64,000 nucleotides of DNA from Bifidobacterium eulemuris (GTDB lineage: Bacteria > Actinomycetota > Actinomycetes > Actinomycetales > Bifidobacteriaceae). Below the pieces are notes generated by a model, which did not search any database, was not told where the DNA came from, and saw only the letters and a list, made by a program, of their open reading frames with translations. Position numbers and translations under genes: made by a program. The stretch's first letter is position 1, and each line of letters starts with the position of its first letter. Shown piece after piece: positions 43,301-52,290 of the stretch. Where the stretch lies: contig NZ_CP062938.1 of NCBI RefSeq assembly GCF_014898155.1, positions 1-64,000 of the forward strand. Reading direction: 5' to 3'.

Positions 43301-45808
43301 GACATGTTCCTGTTCGACACGGACGAACTGACGCGCGATGTGGAGACGCAGGTTGGGGAGTCGGTGCTGTTCGCCGCGCGGTTCCGCGAATGCGCGGCGC
43401 GTTCGCTGTTCCTGCCGCGTACCGACCCCGGCAAACGCGTACCGCTGTGGCAGCAGCGGCTGCGGGCCGCGCAGCTGCTCAACGCCGCGCGCACCAGACG
43501 CAACTTCCCATTGCTGCTGGAAACCGCGCGCGAATGCCTGCAGGATGTCTACGATATGGCCGCCCTGCGCGAACTCATGACCGGGCTCAACGCCGGAACC
43601 ATCGCGCTGGGAGAGGCGGAAACGCAGCGTCCCTCTCCGTTCGCGGAAAACCTGCTGTTCGGATACGTCGGCCAAGTGATGTACCAGTATGACGTGCCGC
43701 AGGCCGAACGCAGCGCGCAGTTGCTGTCGATCGACCCCGAAGTACTGGAACGCCTACTGGGAAGCTCCGATATGACCAGCGTGCTCGACGAGCAGGTCAT
43801 CACGCAAGTCGAAGCGGAACTCGCCGCACGCACCTTCTGGAACGATCTCGACCTCTCCGACGTGGTCGGCCGCGTCACACGATTCGCCAAAACCCATGGG
43901 CCCTTCACCTCCGACGAAGTGATGCGCGAGCTGGCATTGGACGCCTCGACCGTCGTCCGCACGCTCGACGAGCTCACCCTACGTGGCGAATTGCTGCATG
44001 GTCGGTTCACGGCCCAACCCGTGTCGGGGGAGTCGAGGAAGGCCCACGCGGACGCCGGAGGAACAGGCGGTCTGGAATCGCAATTCACAGAATCACACGC
44101 CTCGGAACCGGAACCGCGTGTTGTGGAGCCGCATACTTCGGCATCACATGCAGCGGATTCGCACCCCGACCAGTGGTTGCACAGGGATGTGTTCCGGCGG
44201 ATTCGTTCGCGCTCGCTCAAGAAGGCGCGCGAATCCGTCAAACCAGTGGACGTCTCGACCTTCCAAACCTTCCTGCTTGACCGGCAGGGCGTCGGTCCGG
44301 TCGGCGGTGAACGATACGAGGGCGTCGACGGATTGATGCGCGTCATCGAACAGTTGGAAGGCGTGGCACTACCGGCGTCCGTATGGGAACGCAGCGTGTT
44401 TCCGGCCCGCGTGCGCGATTATCAGCCCGCGCTGCTCGACGAGCTCATCACCTCCGGCGATGTGGTCTGGATCGGATCCCAATCCGGCGCCAAGCCCAAG
44501 GAACGAGTCAAAGAACCCGGGCTGGTGTCGTTCCATCCCGCGAATTCGCCATTACCGGAACGGTTCGGCCATCGCGACAGGCGCGCCGCCGCCGGCGTGG
44601 GGACCCTGCCCGACGCGATCGCCGACGTGCTGTCGTCGTCGGGCGCGTATCGCGCCGACCAACTGGCGGCCTTGTCGCGCGGACGTTGGGAGGAAATAGC
44701 TCCCGAAGTGGATTCCGACACCGGCGAGATCGTCGGCAAGGCATGGTCGGACAGTCAATTCGAAGAGGCGCTCTGGTCGCTGGTCTGGCAGGGAAGGGTG
44801 ACCAACAGCTCATTCTCGCCGGTGCGGGCGTTGGATGCCGGCACGCGAGCTGCACGAGCCCCGTCAAGGGCCTCCCGCAGACATATGCGCATGGCACCGG
44901 CCATTCCCCTCAACATGACGGGCCTATGGATGGCCGTGGACGGCGCGGATGGTTCCGAGGCGGATGATCGGTCGGACGGGGCGGTGATCCGCGCCACCGG
45001 CATGTCGCCTGAGGCGGTGCGGAGCTTCGCCGCAAGCGGGAATCCCAACACCGGCGGTTCCGATGCCAGCGAGGTTGGGCCGTCGGTGGGACGTTCCGAT
45101 GGGAGACGGCTCTCGTCGCGGCCTGAACAGGTGGCGATCGCACGTGTCGAGGCCCTGCTGGACCGCTACGGGGTGGTCGCTCAGCCGCTTGTGGACAAGG
45201 AGAACCTGCCGGGAGGCTTCTCCGCGCTCTACCCGGTGCTGAGGCGTATGGAGGAGCACGGCACGCTGGTGCGCGGCATGTTCGTCAAAGGGTTCGGCGC
45301 GGCTCAATTCGCCTCCAAAGAGGTGGTCGACGTGCTGCGCCAATCGACGGAAGGACACGTCGAATCGGCGGTGGCGTTGAGCGTGCTCGACCCCGCGAAT
45401 CTCGCTGGATCCGCAGTGGCCTGGCCTGATGTGTCAGCGGGCGCGACCAAACCAATCCGTCGCGCCGGCGGCGTGGTCGTCATCGCCGCCGGTCGACCGG
45501 TCGCCTATGCTGCGGTCAAATCCAAACACCTCACCATATTCGACGGGGCGGCCGGGCGTGGTGGCGAGAACCGTGATGGCAGCGAGAACAACGAGGACGG
45601 CGAGAAGAGCGAGAGCTACGAGAACAACGAGCTGTTGCGGCGCGCCTTAAGCGAACTCACGTACGCCTTGCGGCGCGACAGTCCCACCGGCAGCATCACC
45701 TTCGCCGATGCGAACGGCGAATCGTTCGCCGGAGGCAACCCTTATACGCGGGTGCTCCGACTGGTGGGGTTCACGCTCACGCCGCAAGGCATGAAGCTGT
45801 ACCGCTGA
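40400..45808 (+). CDS. lhr: Lhr-like ATP-dependent helicase with in-frame repeat insertions
   Basis: Very large superfamily 2 helicase of 1802 residues; most Lhr proteins have about 1500-1600. Lhr enzymes unwind DNA or DNA:RNA and are linked to repair. Motifs: Q-like FGEPTEAQRRAWPAI, Walker A APTGSGKTLAAF (residues ~35-46), VDEVHAVAG (~190), LSATVKPPEEVARFL (~250), helicase C with TSSLELGIDMGSVDLVIQI and QRVGRADHRVGG (~510). The Lhr core and winged-helix region follow to the C-terminus (EAQRRAW and FTLTPQGMKLYR at the ends). Two stretches do not belong to the family: residues ~412-425 (SERSAAQPRNPD) and ~755-825 (PPEEMLRLRCAPLS, CPPEWTAASSCHPERSAAES). These are translations of a palindromic interspersed repeat. 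An Asn/Glu/Ser-rich run lies near residue 1725. The message is probably leaderless. Confidence 0.93.
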   Translation: MYDCMDAFAEPTRAWFAHAFGEPTEAQRRAWPAIRSGRDTLVIAPTGSGKTLAAFLSSIDRLMSHTIGEPSARGRQEDVEASPVRKRRSGRKTNRGVSVLYISPLKALAADVAKNLMRPLDGIAAECEAMGLPAPEVTVAMRSGDATPQERRRIVSHPPDILVTTPESLYLMLTSKARDVLATVDTVIVDEVHAVAGTKRGAHLALSLERLDELVSRSQRGCGAESGRSDRADETEPQGSRRVQRIGLSATVKPPEEVARFLAGSQPVEIIDPGSAPDMDLKIVEPLADMRDLQSANVKHRAGGVDARPAGEPAISGVTPAMRRLAKRKGLAKADGDGIGYQAIVGAAGDGMGGMGSPTGDQAGSIWPVIERSVLEEILAHKTTLVFVNSRGLAEKLTARLNDLYADTIAPSRHSERSAAQPRNPDTGSPEGRSSFARHYDAVVGGTTQLVHSHETSDVIAMAHHGSVSKDRRKRIEDDLKNGRLRCVVATSSLELGIDMGSVDLVIQIAPPLSVSSGLQRVGRADHRVGGVSHALFYPLTREQIIGSAASIEAMRAGDIEPIHMPRNPLDILAQHTVAAASMDDLDADHWFEIVRRAAPFAGLERGVFDSVMGMMTGAYNSEDFSAFRPPLMFNEDAGLISARPGAQRLAVTSGGTIPDRGLYTVVLPEADAGKGPRRVGELDEEMVYESRVGDVITLGTSTWQIQEITRDRVTVLPAPGRTARLPFWHGDGNGRDAAFGRTKGRFLRETSAALIPSHPDHDPASSRPPEEMLRLRCAPLSMTNKHHQRPSEQSTTSACPPEWTAASSCHPERSAAESKDPSPRFSESTEQRLIADGLDRNSIDNLAALLAEQRACTGVVPNDRHLVIERCPSEEGDWQVILHSPYGRRVHEPWAMAVSHRIKQRYGFDGQTYAADDGIILRLPDGVAVGESLSYGETSADTAAADVSYTGQDRPLSDGMSSSWLRDMFLFDTDELTRDVETQVGESVLFAARFRECAARSLFLPRTDPGKRVPLWQQRLRAAQLLNAARTRRNFPLLLETARECLQDVYDMAALRELMTGLNAGTIALGEAETQRPSPFAENLLFGYVGQVMYQYDVPQAERSAQLLSIDPEVLERLLGSSDMTSVLDEQVITQVEAELAARTFWNDLDLSDVVGRVTRFAKTHGPFTSDEVMRELALDASTVVRTLDELTLRGELLHGRFTAQPVSGESRKAHADAGGTGGLESQFTESHASEPEPRVVEPHTSASHAADSHPDQWLHRDVFRRIRSRSLKKARESVKPVDVSTFQTFLLDRQGVGPVGGERYEGVDGLMRVIEQLEGVALPASVWERSVFPARVRDYQPALLDELITSGDVVWIGSQSGAKPKERVKEPGLVSFHPANSPLPERFGHRDRRAAAGVGTLPDAIADVLSSSGAYRADQLAALSRGRWEEIAPEVDSDTGEIVGKAWSDSQFEEALWSLVWQGRVTNSSFSPVRALDAGTRAARAPSRASRRHMRMAPAIPLNMTGLWMAVDGADGSEADDRSDGAVIRATGMSPEAVRSFAASGNPNTGGSDASEVGPSVGRSDGRRLSSRPEQVAIARVEALLDRYGVVAQPLVDKENLPGGFSALYPVLRRMEEHGTLVRGMFVKGFGAAQFASKEVVDVLRQSTEGHVESAVALSVLDPANLAGSAVAWPDVSAGATKPIRRAGGVVVIAAGRPVAYAAVKSKHLTIFDGAAGRGGENRDGSENNEDGEKSESYENNELLRRALSELTYALRRDSPTGSITFADANGESFAGGNPYTRVLRLVGFTLTPQGMKLYR
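41637..41674 (+). repeat. Interspersed-repeat copy inside lhr (left)
   Basis: GTCATTCCGAGCGGAGCGCA and the following 18 bases (ending GAGGAATCCC) match the arm of the repeat found at 63884-63921, in the CATTCC/GGAATC variant also present in parE. The frame stays open and adds about 13 residues. Confidence 0.8.
42701..42867. repeat. Cluster of interspersed-repeat copies inside lhr (right)
   Basis: Three pieces of the repeat follow one another. Bases 42702-42750 start GTCCTCCTGAGGAG and end CGCTCAGCATGAC (a shrunken hairpin with both arms). Bases 42798-42819 read GTCCTCCTGAGTGGACCGCA. Bases 42828-42867 start GTCATCCTGAGCGGAGCGCA and end GTCGAAGGATCCC. The frame is kept through all, adding about 70 residues of low-complexity, repeat-derived sequence between two conserved parts of the helicase. 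Confidence 0.8.
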
Positions 45809-45831
45809 TGCGATACAGCGAGGCGGCCGCG

Positions 45832-48555
45832 TCAGCCGATGAAGGCGATGGGCGCGGCGAGGTCGGTTCCCGAACCATCGCGGCGCATATCCGGCTTGGG
45901 CAGCTCGACGGGGGAGTTGCCCTCGGTTGACGCATGCAGCGGGTAGGCGCCCACCCATGCGGCGATCAGCGTGTTCTGCCCCTTGAGGAAGCGCTGCGAA
46001 CGAACGCCACCGGTGCCGCGGCCCTTGGTCGGGTACATCTCCAACGGCGTGACCTTTGCCGCGCCGTTCTCGGTGCCGGGCAAAGCCTCGGAATCGCCGG
46101 CCACGGTCAGCACCACCGCGCCGGATGCCGAGGACAGACCGTTCTCGCCCTCCTCATACACCCAGGCGATCTTGCCGGCGGGCACCACGTTGAACGCGGC
46201 CACCTGCTCGCCCTCGGCCAAGCGGATGCCGGCCATGCCGCCGGCCGTGCGGCCCTGCGGACGCACATTGCCCGCCTCGAAGGTCAGTAGCGAGGAGTCC
46301 GTGGCGATGAACACCAGGCGATCCTCATCCTCGGCGGGAGCGGCGAACAGCGCCACATCGCCATCCTTTAGGTCGATGATCGGCCACGAATCCATCGTGG
46401 TGGGCGACTCGCGGTTCCACCTCTTGACCACGCCGCCCCGCGTGCCGATCGCCAGCGGCGGCAACGCGGCCGGCACGCCGGAAGCCGCCTCGGCATTTTC
46501 GGCACTTTCACCCTCGCCGGAGGCGGACTTCGCCGGCTCCATCGCGATGGCGGTGATCACCTTCTCGCCCGGCACCGGGTCGGTGCTTTCGGTCATGCCG
46601 ATGAGCTCATCCGCCTTCACGCCGCCGGTCAACGCCAGTGTGGTCGACGCGGGCAGCGCGGGAAGATCAGCCACATGCGCCAGCACCAGGCGACCCGCGG
46701 AGGTCACCAGACCATAGGACGCGCGGGTCGAGGTCGGGAAGATGGCGACGATCTGGTCGTCGGCCACACGCTTGTCGGAGGCGGAACGCGTTTCGAACAC
46801 GTCCATCGCGCTGGGCGTGGTTCGTGCGATCAGGCCGGATGCGCTCATCATCACCACGCACGGCTCGTCCTCGATCTTCAATGCACCCGCGAGCAGCGCG
46901 TCCTCGCCGCTCTTCTTCGCGGCCTGCGCGGCGGCCTCCACATCGGCGGCCGCGGACGATACGGTCTGCGCCGAGCGCACGGCCTCCATCGCGGATGCGG
47001 ACACGCTGGAATCACCCTCGACGGCCACGGGGGTCAGCGCGCCGTCCTCGCCCGCGTCCAGCAGCACCGTGCGGCGCGGCGAACCATACTTGGCGGCCGC
47101 CTCGTCCATCTCACGCACCACCACGGCATCCAGCTCCGTTTCGGAGGAGAGGATGCGGTCGAGCTCCTCGATGCGGCGCTTCAACTCGTCACGCTCGGCC
47201 TCGAGCTCGATGCGGCTCATACGGGTCAGACGGCGCAGGCGAAGGTCGAGAATGTACTGTGCCTGGATCTCATCGAGGTCGAACACGGCCATCAGTCGTG
47301 TTTTGGCGGCGTCCGCGTCGTCGGAGGAGCGGATCACCTGGATGACCTCGTCGATGTCCACCATGGCGAGCAGCAGGCCGTCGACCAAGTGCAGGCGTTC
47401 CAGCGCCTTCTTGCGGCGGTATTCGCTGCGTCTGCGGATCACCACGCGACGGTGGTCGATCCACACCTGCAGCATCTCCTTCAATCCCATGGTGTGCGGG
47501 CGGCCCTCGACCAGCGCCACATTGTTGATGGCGAAGTTGTCCTGCAGCGGCGTGTGCTTGAACAGCTGCACCAGCACCGCATGCGGGTCGAAACCGGTTT
47601 TGATCTCGATGACGATGCGCGTGCCGTTATGGCGGTCCGTCAAGTCGATCGCGCCGGAGATGCCCTCCAGCTTACGGTTCTTCACACCGTCGGAGATGCG
47701 TTCCAGAACCTTCTCCGGCCCCACCATATAGGGCAGTTCGGTCACGACGATCGCCTTCTTGCGGGCGGTCACGTTCTCGACATGCGTGGCGGCGCGCGTG
47801 GTCAGCGTGCCACGGCCCGTCGCGTACGCCTCGCGGATGCCGTCACGGCCGATGATGATGCCGCCGCCCGGCCAATCCGGTCCCGGCACGCGCCGCATCA
47901 GTTCCTCCAAAGAGGCGTCGGGATTCGTCATCAGATGCTTCGCAGCCGACACCACCTCGCCGAGATTATGCGTGGCGAGATTCGTGGCCATGCCCACCGC
48001 GATGCCCGAACCGCCGTTGACCAGCAGATTCGGAATCGCCGCCGGCAGCACGGTCGGCTCCTTGAGCTTGTTGTCGTAGTTCGGAGTGAAATCGACGGTG
48101 TCCTCGTCGATGTCGGCGTTCATGCCCAACGCCGCCGGTCCCAAGCGCGCCTCGGTGTAACGGGAGGCCGCGGGGCCGTCGTCAAGCGAACCGAAATTGC
48201 CGTGGCCGTCGACCAAGGGCAGACGCATGGCGAAGGGCTGCGCCAGACGCACCATGGCCTCGTAGATCGCGGAATCGCCGTGCGGATGGAGCTTGCCCAT
48301 CACCTCGCCGACCACACGGGCGGACTTCATGTACGGACGGTCCGGAGTGAGGTTCATCTGGCCCATTTGGTAGACGATGCGGCGTTGCACCGGCTTCATG
48401 CCGTCACGGGCGTCGGGCAGGGCACGCGCGTAGATCACCGAATACGCGTATTCGAGGAACGACTTGCTCATCTCCTCGTTCAACGGCGTTTCGACGATAT
48501 GCTCCTTGACCGTACGCGGGTCATAGGCCGGCTGGGCCGGTTTGCGTGATGCCAT
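45832..48555 (-). CDS. parC: DNA topoisomerase IV subunit A
   Basis: DNA-cleaving subunit of topoisomerase IV, 907 residues. The breakage domain is typical: [20 protein letters not shown], then [19 protein letters not shown], where the Ser and Glu of the quinolone-determining region are of the susceptible type. The catalytic Tyr is in [11 protein letters not shown]. The coiled-coil part follows ([34 protein letters not shown]). The C-terminal beta-propeller carries TRGGVVKRW and [20 protein letters not shown]. An Ala/Ser-rich linker between residues ~560 and 600 is longer than usual. The ATG at 48555 follows GAGGGAGC. Only 23 bases separate it from the convergent lhr end. It pairs with parE about 9.6 kb away. 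Confidence 0.95.
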   Translation of the reverse strand: MASRKPAQPAYDPRTVKEHIVETPLNEEMSKSFLEYAYSVIYARALPDARDGMKPVQRRIVYQMGQMNLTPDRPYMKSARVVGEVMGKLHPHGDSAIYEAMVRLAQPFAMRLPLVDGHGNFGSLDDGPAASRYTEARLGPAALGMNADIDEDTVDFTPNYDNKLKEPTVLPAAIPNLLVNGGSGIAVGMATNLATHNLGEVVSAAKHLMTNPDASLEELMRRVPGPDWPGGGIIIGRDGIREAYATGRGTLTTRAATHVENVTARKKAIVVTELPYMVGPEKVLERISDGVKNRKLEGISGAIDLTDRHNGTRIVIEIKTGFDPHAVLVQLFKHTPLQDNFAINNVALVEGRPHTMGLKEMLQVWIDHRRVVIRRRSEYRRKKALERLHLVDGLLLAMVDIDEVIQVIRSSDDADAAKTRLMAVFDLDEIQAQYILDLRLRRLTRMSRIELEAERDELKRRIEELDRILSSETELDAVVVREMDEAAAKYGSPRRTVLLDAGEDGALTPVAVEGDSSVSASAMEAVRSAQTVSSAAADVEAAAQAAKKSGEDALLAGALKIEDEPCVVMMSASGLIARTTPSAMDVFETRSASDKRVADDQIVAIFPTSTRASYGLVTSAGRLVLAHVADLPALPASTTLALTGGVKADELIGMTESTDPVPGEKVITAIAMEPAKSASGEGESAENAEAASGVPAALPPLAIGTRGGVVKRWNRESPTTMDSWPIIDLKDGDVALFAAPAEDEDRLVFIATDSSLLTFEAGNVRPQGRTAGGMAGIRLAEGEQVAAFNVVPAGKIAWVYEEGENGLSSASGAVVLTVAGDSEALPGTENGAAKVTPLEMYPTKGRGTGGVRSQRFLKGQNTLIAAWVGAYPLHASTEGNSPVELPKPDMRRDGSGTDLAAPIAFIG

Positions 48556-48831
48556 ATGCGCTCCCTCAGTTCGAACAACCGCCCCATAATACCGTCAGCG
48601 TGCCCCAAAGCCGCGAATCGGCGACAACGGGGTGTCCGAAAGGCCCGCCAAAGCGCCCGCAAAAAACCGACATCGAGTTTGGTGTGTCCGATTGCCGAAA
48701 AACGCGCGTGGCCTAGGGGGCGACCCGCGCAAAACGGCGCAATGACGTAGAGGTCGGTTCGAAGTATCGGCAGGAGCGCACACCAAACTCGCCAAACCGT
48801 TTGGAACGGTCCCCTCGGGAGGGAAGTCGTT

Positions 48832-50160
48832 GTGCTTGAATGTGGGATTATGAGCGTCGAAGTGCCGGAAATGGAAGAATTATTGCGTTTGGTGCCCACC
48901 GCGCGGTATGGGGATGCGTCGCCGGGCGGCGACGGACGCGGTGACACCTCCAACGAGTCGTCGCATACGTCGTCGCATATGTCGTCAAACGCGCCGCGAG
49001 AGGCGGCCCAAGAGGAATTCCGAGGCGGCGCGCTGCACCTGTCGTCGCTGCTGCCCGCCGTATCCTCCGCCATCGGACATCCAGCCGCCACCGCGGTGCA
49101 CGCCGATCCGCGCCGCCTGCAGACCACGCTGGGACTGCCCGACGTGAAATCCGCCATTGTCGTGCTGGTGGACGGACTGGGCTACTGGAACATCGCCATG
49201 AGACTGGGCCACGCGCCCACATTGCGCTCGCTGATGAACGACGCCGCCAACCAGCGTCCCATCTCCACATGCGCGCCCAGCACCACGGTCGCCGCGATGG
49301 CCACCTTCGGCACCGGCACCTGCCCTGGACTGACCGGTATGACCGGCTACACGCAGAGGAACCCGCTCACAGGCCAACTCAGCCAGCTCATCCAATTCAA
49401 AGAGGCGTTGGAACCCGCCGACCTGCAACGCCAAGCCACCATATTCGAACGGCTGCGTGAGCGTGGCGTGCGTGTCACCAGCTCCGGCCTGCCCAAATTC
49501 GCCAACTCACCGCTCACCCAGGCCGCGTTGCGCGGCTCCGACTATATCGGCAGCGTGACGCCGCGGGACCGCGTGCTTGCCGCATGCAAAGCCGCCGCGA
49601 CCCCGGGGCTGAGCTACCTCTACATCCGCGACGCCGACAAGGTCGGGCACAACTATGGCTGGAACTCCGACCAGTGGATCGCCACCTTCGAACGCATCGA
49701 CGCGCAACTGGGGCTGCTGCGGCGCAGCGCGCCCGCCGGCACGCTGATCCTGGTCACCGCGGACCACGGCATGGTCAGTGCCGATCCCGACGAACGCATC
49801 GACATCGCCGAAGAGCCGCGTCTGTCCCAAGGCGTGGAACTCGTCGGGGGAGAACCGCGTTCGGTGATGCTATACGCGGATCAGCACACCTCGCCCGAGG
49901 AATTGGCCGCGCGATGGACGAATTTCCTCGGCGATAGGGCTCTGGTGCGCACCAAAACGCAGGCTGTCGAACAGGGGGTGTTCGGATCTGTGGACGCGCG
50001 CGTGCTGCCGATGATCGGCGACGTGCTCGTGCAGGCCACGGGCGCGGTCACCATCGTCGATTCGCGCTCGCAGGCGGAGAAGGCCACGCGACTGCCCAGC
50101 GTCCACGGCTCGCAGACACGTCTGGAAATGGATATTCCCTGTCTCGTCGACGTGGTGTGA
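48832..50160 (+). CDS. Alkaline-phosphatase-superfamily phosphodiesterase / nucleotide pyrophosphatase
   Basis: A 442-residue member of the type I phosphodiesterase / nucleotide pyrophosphatase family. The metal site is built from IVVLVDGLGYWN (Asp), STCAPSTTVAAMATFGTG (nucleophile Thr), YIRDADKVGHNYGWNS (Asp, His) and LVTADHGM (Asp-His), with a last His in LPSVHGSQT. The first ~75 residues are Ser/Gly/Asp-rich and probably disordered. The GTG at 48832 follows GGGAGGGAAG; an ATG at 48850 is the alternative. No signal peptide is visible, so it may be cytoplasmic. It diverges from parC; the 276 bases between show no clear hairpin or operator. Substrate unknown. Confidence 0.88.
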   Translation: MLECGIMSVEVPEMEELLRLVPTARYGDASPGGDGRGDTSNESSHTSSHMSSNAPREAAQEEFRGGALHLSSLLPAVSSAIGHPAATAVHADPRRLQTTLGLPDVKSAIVVLVDGLGYWNIAMRLGHAPTLRSLMNDAANQRPISTCAPSTTVAAMATFGTGTCPGLTGMTGYTQRNPLTGQLSQLIQFKEALEPADLQRQATIFERLRERGVRVTSSGLPKFANSPLTQAALRGSDYIGSVTPRDRVLAACKAAATPGLSYLYIRDADKVGHNYGWNSDQWIATFERIDAQLGLLRRSAPAGTLILVTADHGMVSADPDERIDIAEEPRLSQGVELVGGEPRSVMLYADQHTSPEELAARWTNFLGDRALVRTKTQAVEQGVFGSVDARVLPMIGDVLVQATGAVTIVDSRSQAEKATRLPSVHGSQTRLEMDIPCLVDVV

Positions 50161-50209
50161 GCGGGTTCTTCGTTTGCATTGGTGGACGGGTGGTGACGGC
50201 CGGTCTGGC

Positions 50210-51319
50210 TCAGTCTCCGAACAGAATCTCGTCCCAGCTGGGCACGGCGGAACGTCCGGATTTGCGCTTGGCGGCGGGTTTTCCAGCGGCGGGGGTCTGC
50301 TCGCGCGTTTCGGGGGCGGACCCGTCCGTGGACGCTTCGGTCGTGTTCTGCACGGCGGCGGGACGTTCCGCAGGAGTGGTGTCGGGAGCCGTTCCGCGCG
50401 CGTCGCTCTCATGGGAGATCTCCGCCAGGGTCTGCATGATATCCGGTTGCGTCAGTCCTCCCGGATATTGCTGCGGCTGTTCGTCGGCTTCCGTCTCATC
50501 CGCCGGATTCGGCACGCTCGTGGACTGATCCCGTCCGATATTCGGAGAGGCCTGCTGGCGTGTTTCGGGCCGTGCCGCCGGCAAAGTCGGCTTGGGAGTG
50601 TTCCATGCGGAGACGGCGCGTTCGATACGGGCCGATCTGACGGAATCGCCCGGCAGCGTCGGCATCGGCGCGTCAGGCGAGGCGTCGGCGCCGGCGTTCA
50701 GATTCTGCTCGCCCAGCAGTTTGCGGGCCGTGTTGTTCAGGCTGGCGACGGAATTGTCGTGCATATCCCACGTCCACTCGGCTTTGGCGGTGCGCCCCGC
50801 GGTGGAGAACTGCGCGGTGATGTGCCACGGCTCAAGACCGCGGCGGGTGGCGCGCCATACCACCGATTCCATACCGATGCCCACCGAGGCCAACGTGCGT
50901 TCCACCAGTTCGGAGAGCGTGCGCACCTTGCTTTCCTTGGGCGCGGGAACGCTGAGGAACTGTTCGATGGCGTACTGTTTCTCGGTTTCCACTGCCGCGG
51001 AGAAACGACGGACCAACGCTTCGCTCAGCTCGTAGCGTTCGGCCACGCGCGTCGGATCGGCACCCGCGCGAATCAGCGACTGGATCTGTGAAATGGGCAG
51101 TACGGTCTGCTGTCGGGGCTGTCGACTGTTCCGCTGGTGTTCGCTGGCGAGTTGCTTGGCCTCGAGAATGGCGTGTTCCAGGGCATCGTCCACCGTGACG
51201 GCGAACAGTTGTCCGCCGCAAGAGAACACGAGCTCGCCCGTCTCTCCAACGTGATCGAAGCGGGCTTCTTCAAGCCGATCCTGGGGCATATGCGCACCAC
51301 TTTCCATGCTGTGGAACAT
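50210..51319 (-). CDS. sepH: Septation regulator SepH
   Basis: SepH (formerly DUF3071) promotes FtsZ assembly at division in actinobacteria. The 369-residue product has the usual plan. The conserved N-terminal domain (residues ~12-230) starts ARFDHVGETGELVFSCGGQL and holds an HTH-like stretch, ISQIQSLIRAGADPTRVAER. A long Pro/Thr/Glu-rich disordered region follows, and the C-terminal peptide VPSWDEILFGD matches the conserved family tail. The start is uncertain: ATG 51319 has GAAGAAG upstream, while ATG 51289 gives a start closer to other members. It diverges from the DUF4193 gene. Confidence 0.88.
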   Translation of the reverse strand: MFHSMESGAHMPQDRLEEARFDHVGETGELVFSCGGQLFAVTVDDALEHAILEAKQLASEHQRNSRQPRQQTVLPISQIQSLIRAGADPTRVAERYELSEALVRRFSAAVETEKQYAIEQFLSVPAPKESKVRTLSELVERTLASVGIGMESVVWRATRRGLEPWHITAQFSTAGRTAKAEWTWDMHDNSVASLNNTARKLLGEQNLNAGADASPDAPMPTLPGDSVRSARIERAVSAWNTPKPTLPAARPETRQQASPNIGRDQSTSVPNPADETEADEQPQQYPGGLTQPDIMQTLAEISHESDARGTAPDTTPAERPAAVQNTTEASTDGSAPETREQTPAAGKPAAKRKSGRSAVPSWDEILFGD

Positions 51320-51444
51320 TACTTCTTCAAGTATGCCCCACGTGTCGAACTTTACGAGTATTTCAAATCGTGTATCCTATGGGCGAGTAAAGGCGTGTTT
51401 TGTTTCGGCGCCCAGTCGCGTTGGAACCGATGAAAGGAACCATA

Positions 51445-51738
51445 ATGGCACAGGATTATGATTCTCCCCGCAACAAGGACGAGGACGAGGAGTCGCTGCA
51501 GGCTTTGGGCAAAAGCGCCCAGAGCTCGTCGAGCGATATCGACGACGACGAGAACGCCATCGCCGAGGACTATGAGCTGCCGGGTGCCGACCTGAGCAAC
51601 GAGGACTCCTCGGTGACCGTGATCCCGATGCAGGGCGACGAGTTCATCTGCTCGCAGTGCTTCCTGGTCAAGCACCGCAGCCAGTTGGCGACCGTGGACG
51701 CCGACGGACAGCCGGTGTGCGAGGAGTGCGCCGCCTGA
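51445..51738 (+). CDS. DUF4193 zinc-ribbon protein
   Basis: A 97-residue actinobacterial protein of the DUF4193 family. The first two thirds are acidic (DEDEESLQ, DIDDDENAIAEDYELPG). The C-terminus has a four-Cys zinc ribbon, FICSQCFLVKHRSQL then VCEECAA. The ATG at 51445 follows AAAGGA. Its TGA overlaps the ATG of dut by one base, so both are translated together. Such genes stand next to dut in many actinobacteria. The function is unknown. Confidence 0.88.
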   Translation: MAQDYDSPRNKDEDEESLQALGKSAQSSSSDIDDDENAIAEDYELPGADLSNEDSSVTVIPMQGDEFICSQCFLVKHRSQLATVDADGQPVCEECAA

Positions 51739-52217
51739 TGACCTTCGACGTGGCCTACAACGAGCCGGAGAACACCGAAGTGCTCGTCAAGTCGTTGGAC
51801 CCCGACCATCCCGCGCGGCTGTACTATGCGCATGCGGGTGATGCCGGCGCGGACCTGATCACCACGGTTCGGGTCGAGCTCAAGCCCTTCGAGCGTGCTC
51901 TGGTGCCGACCGGCGTGGCGATCGCCCTGCCCGCGGGCTATGTGGCGCTCGTCCATCCACGCAGCGGTCTGGCCGCCAAGCAGGGGGTGACCGTGCTCAA
52001 CGCGCCCGGCACCGTGGACGCGGGCTATCGCGGCGAGATCAAGGTGCCGCTGATCAATCTCGATCCCGAACACACCGCGGTGTTCCAGCCCGGCGACCGT
52101 ATCGCGCAGCTGGTGATCCAACGGTACGTCGAGGCACGGTTCGTCGAGGCTGAGACGCTGCCCGGCTCGGATCGCGCCGAACGCGGCTTCGGATCGACCG
52201 GAGTGGCGACGGACTGA
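51738..52217 (+). CDS. dut: Deoxyuridine triphosphatase (dUTPase)
   Basis: Trimeric dUTPase of 159 residues that hydrolyses dUTP to dUMP, keeping uracil out of DNA and feeding thymidylate synthesis. All five motifs can be read: GDAGADLITT (1), VHPRSGLAAKQG (2), GTVDAGYRGEIKVPLINLD (3), PGDRIAQLVIQR (4) and the C-terminal arm RGFGSTG (5). The start overlaps the DUF4193 stop. The relA gene follows after 73 bases. Confidence 0.96.
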   Translation: MTFDVAYNEPENTEVLVKSLDPDHPARLYYAHAGDAGADLITTVRVELKPFERALVPTGVAIALPAGYVALVHPRSGLAAKQGVTVLNAPGTVDAGYRGEIKVPLINLDPEHTAVFQPGDRIAQLVIQRYVEARFVEAETLPGSDRAERGFGSTGVATD

Positions 52218-52290
52218 CGTTCCGCGACGGCGTGGTACGGGACGTGCATGCGCGTACTATGGTTGGAAACGCACGAGGGAGGTGACTGGC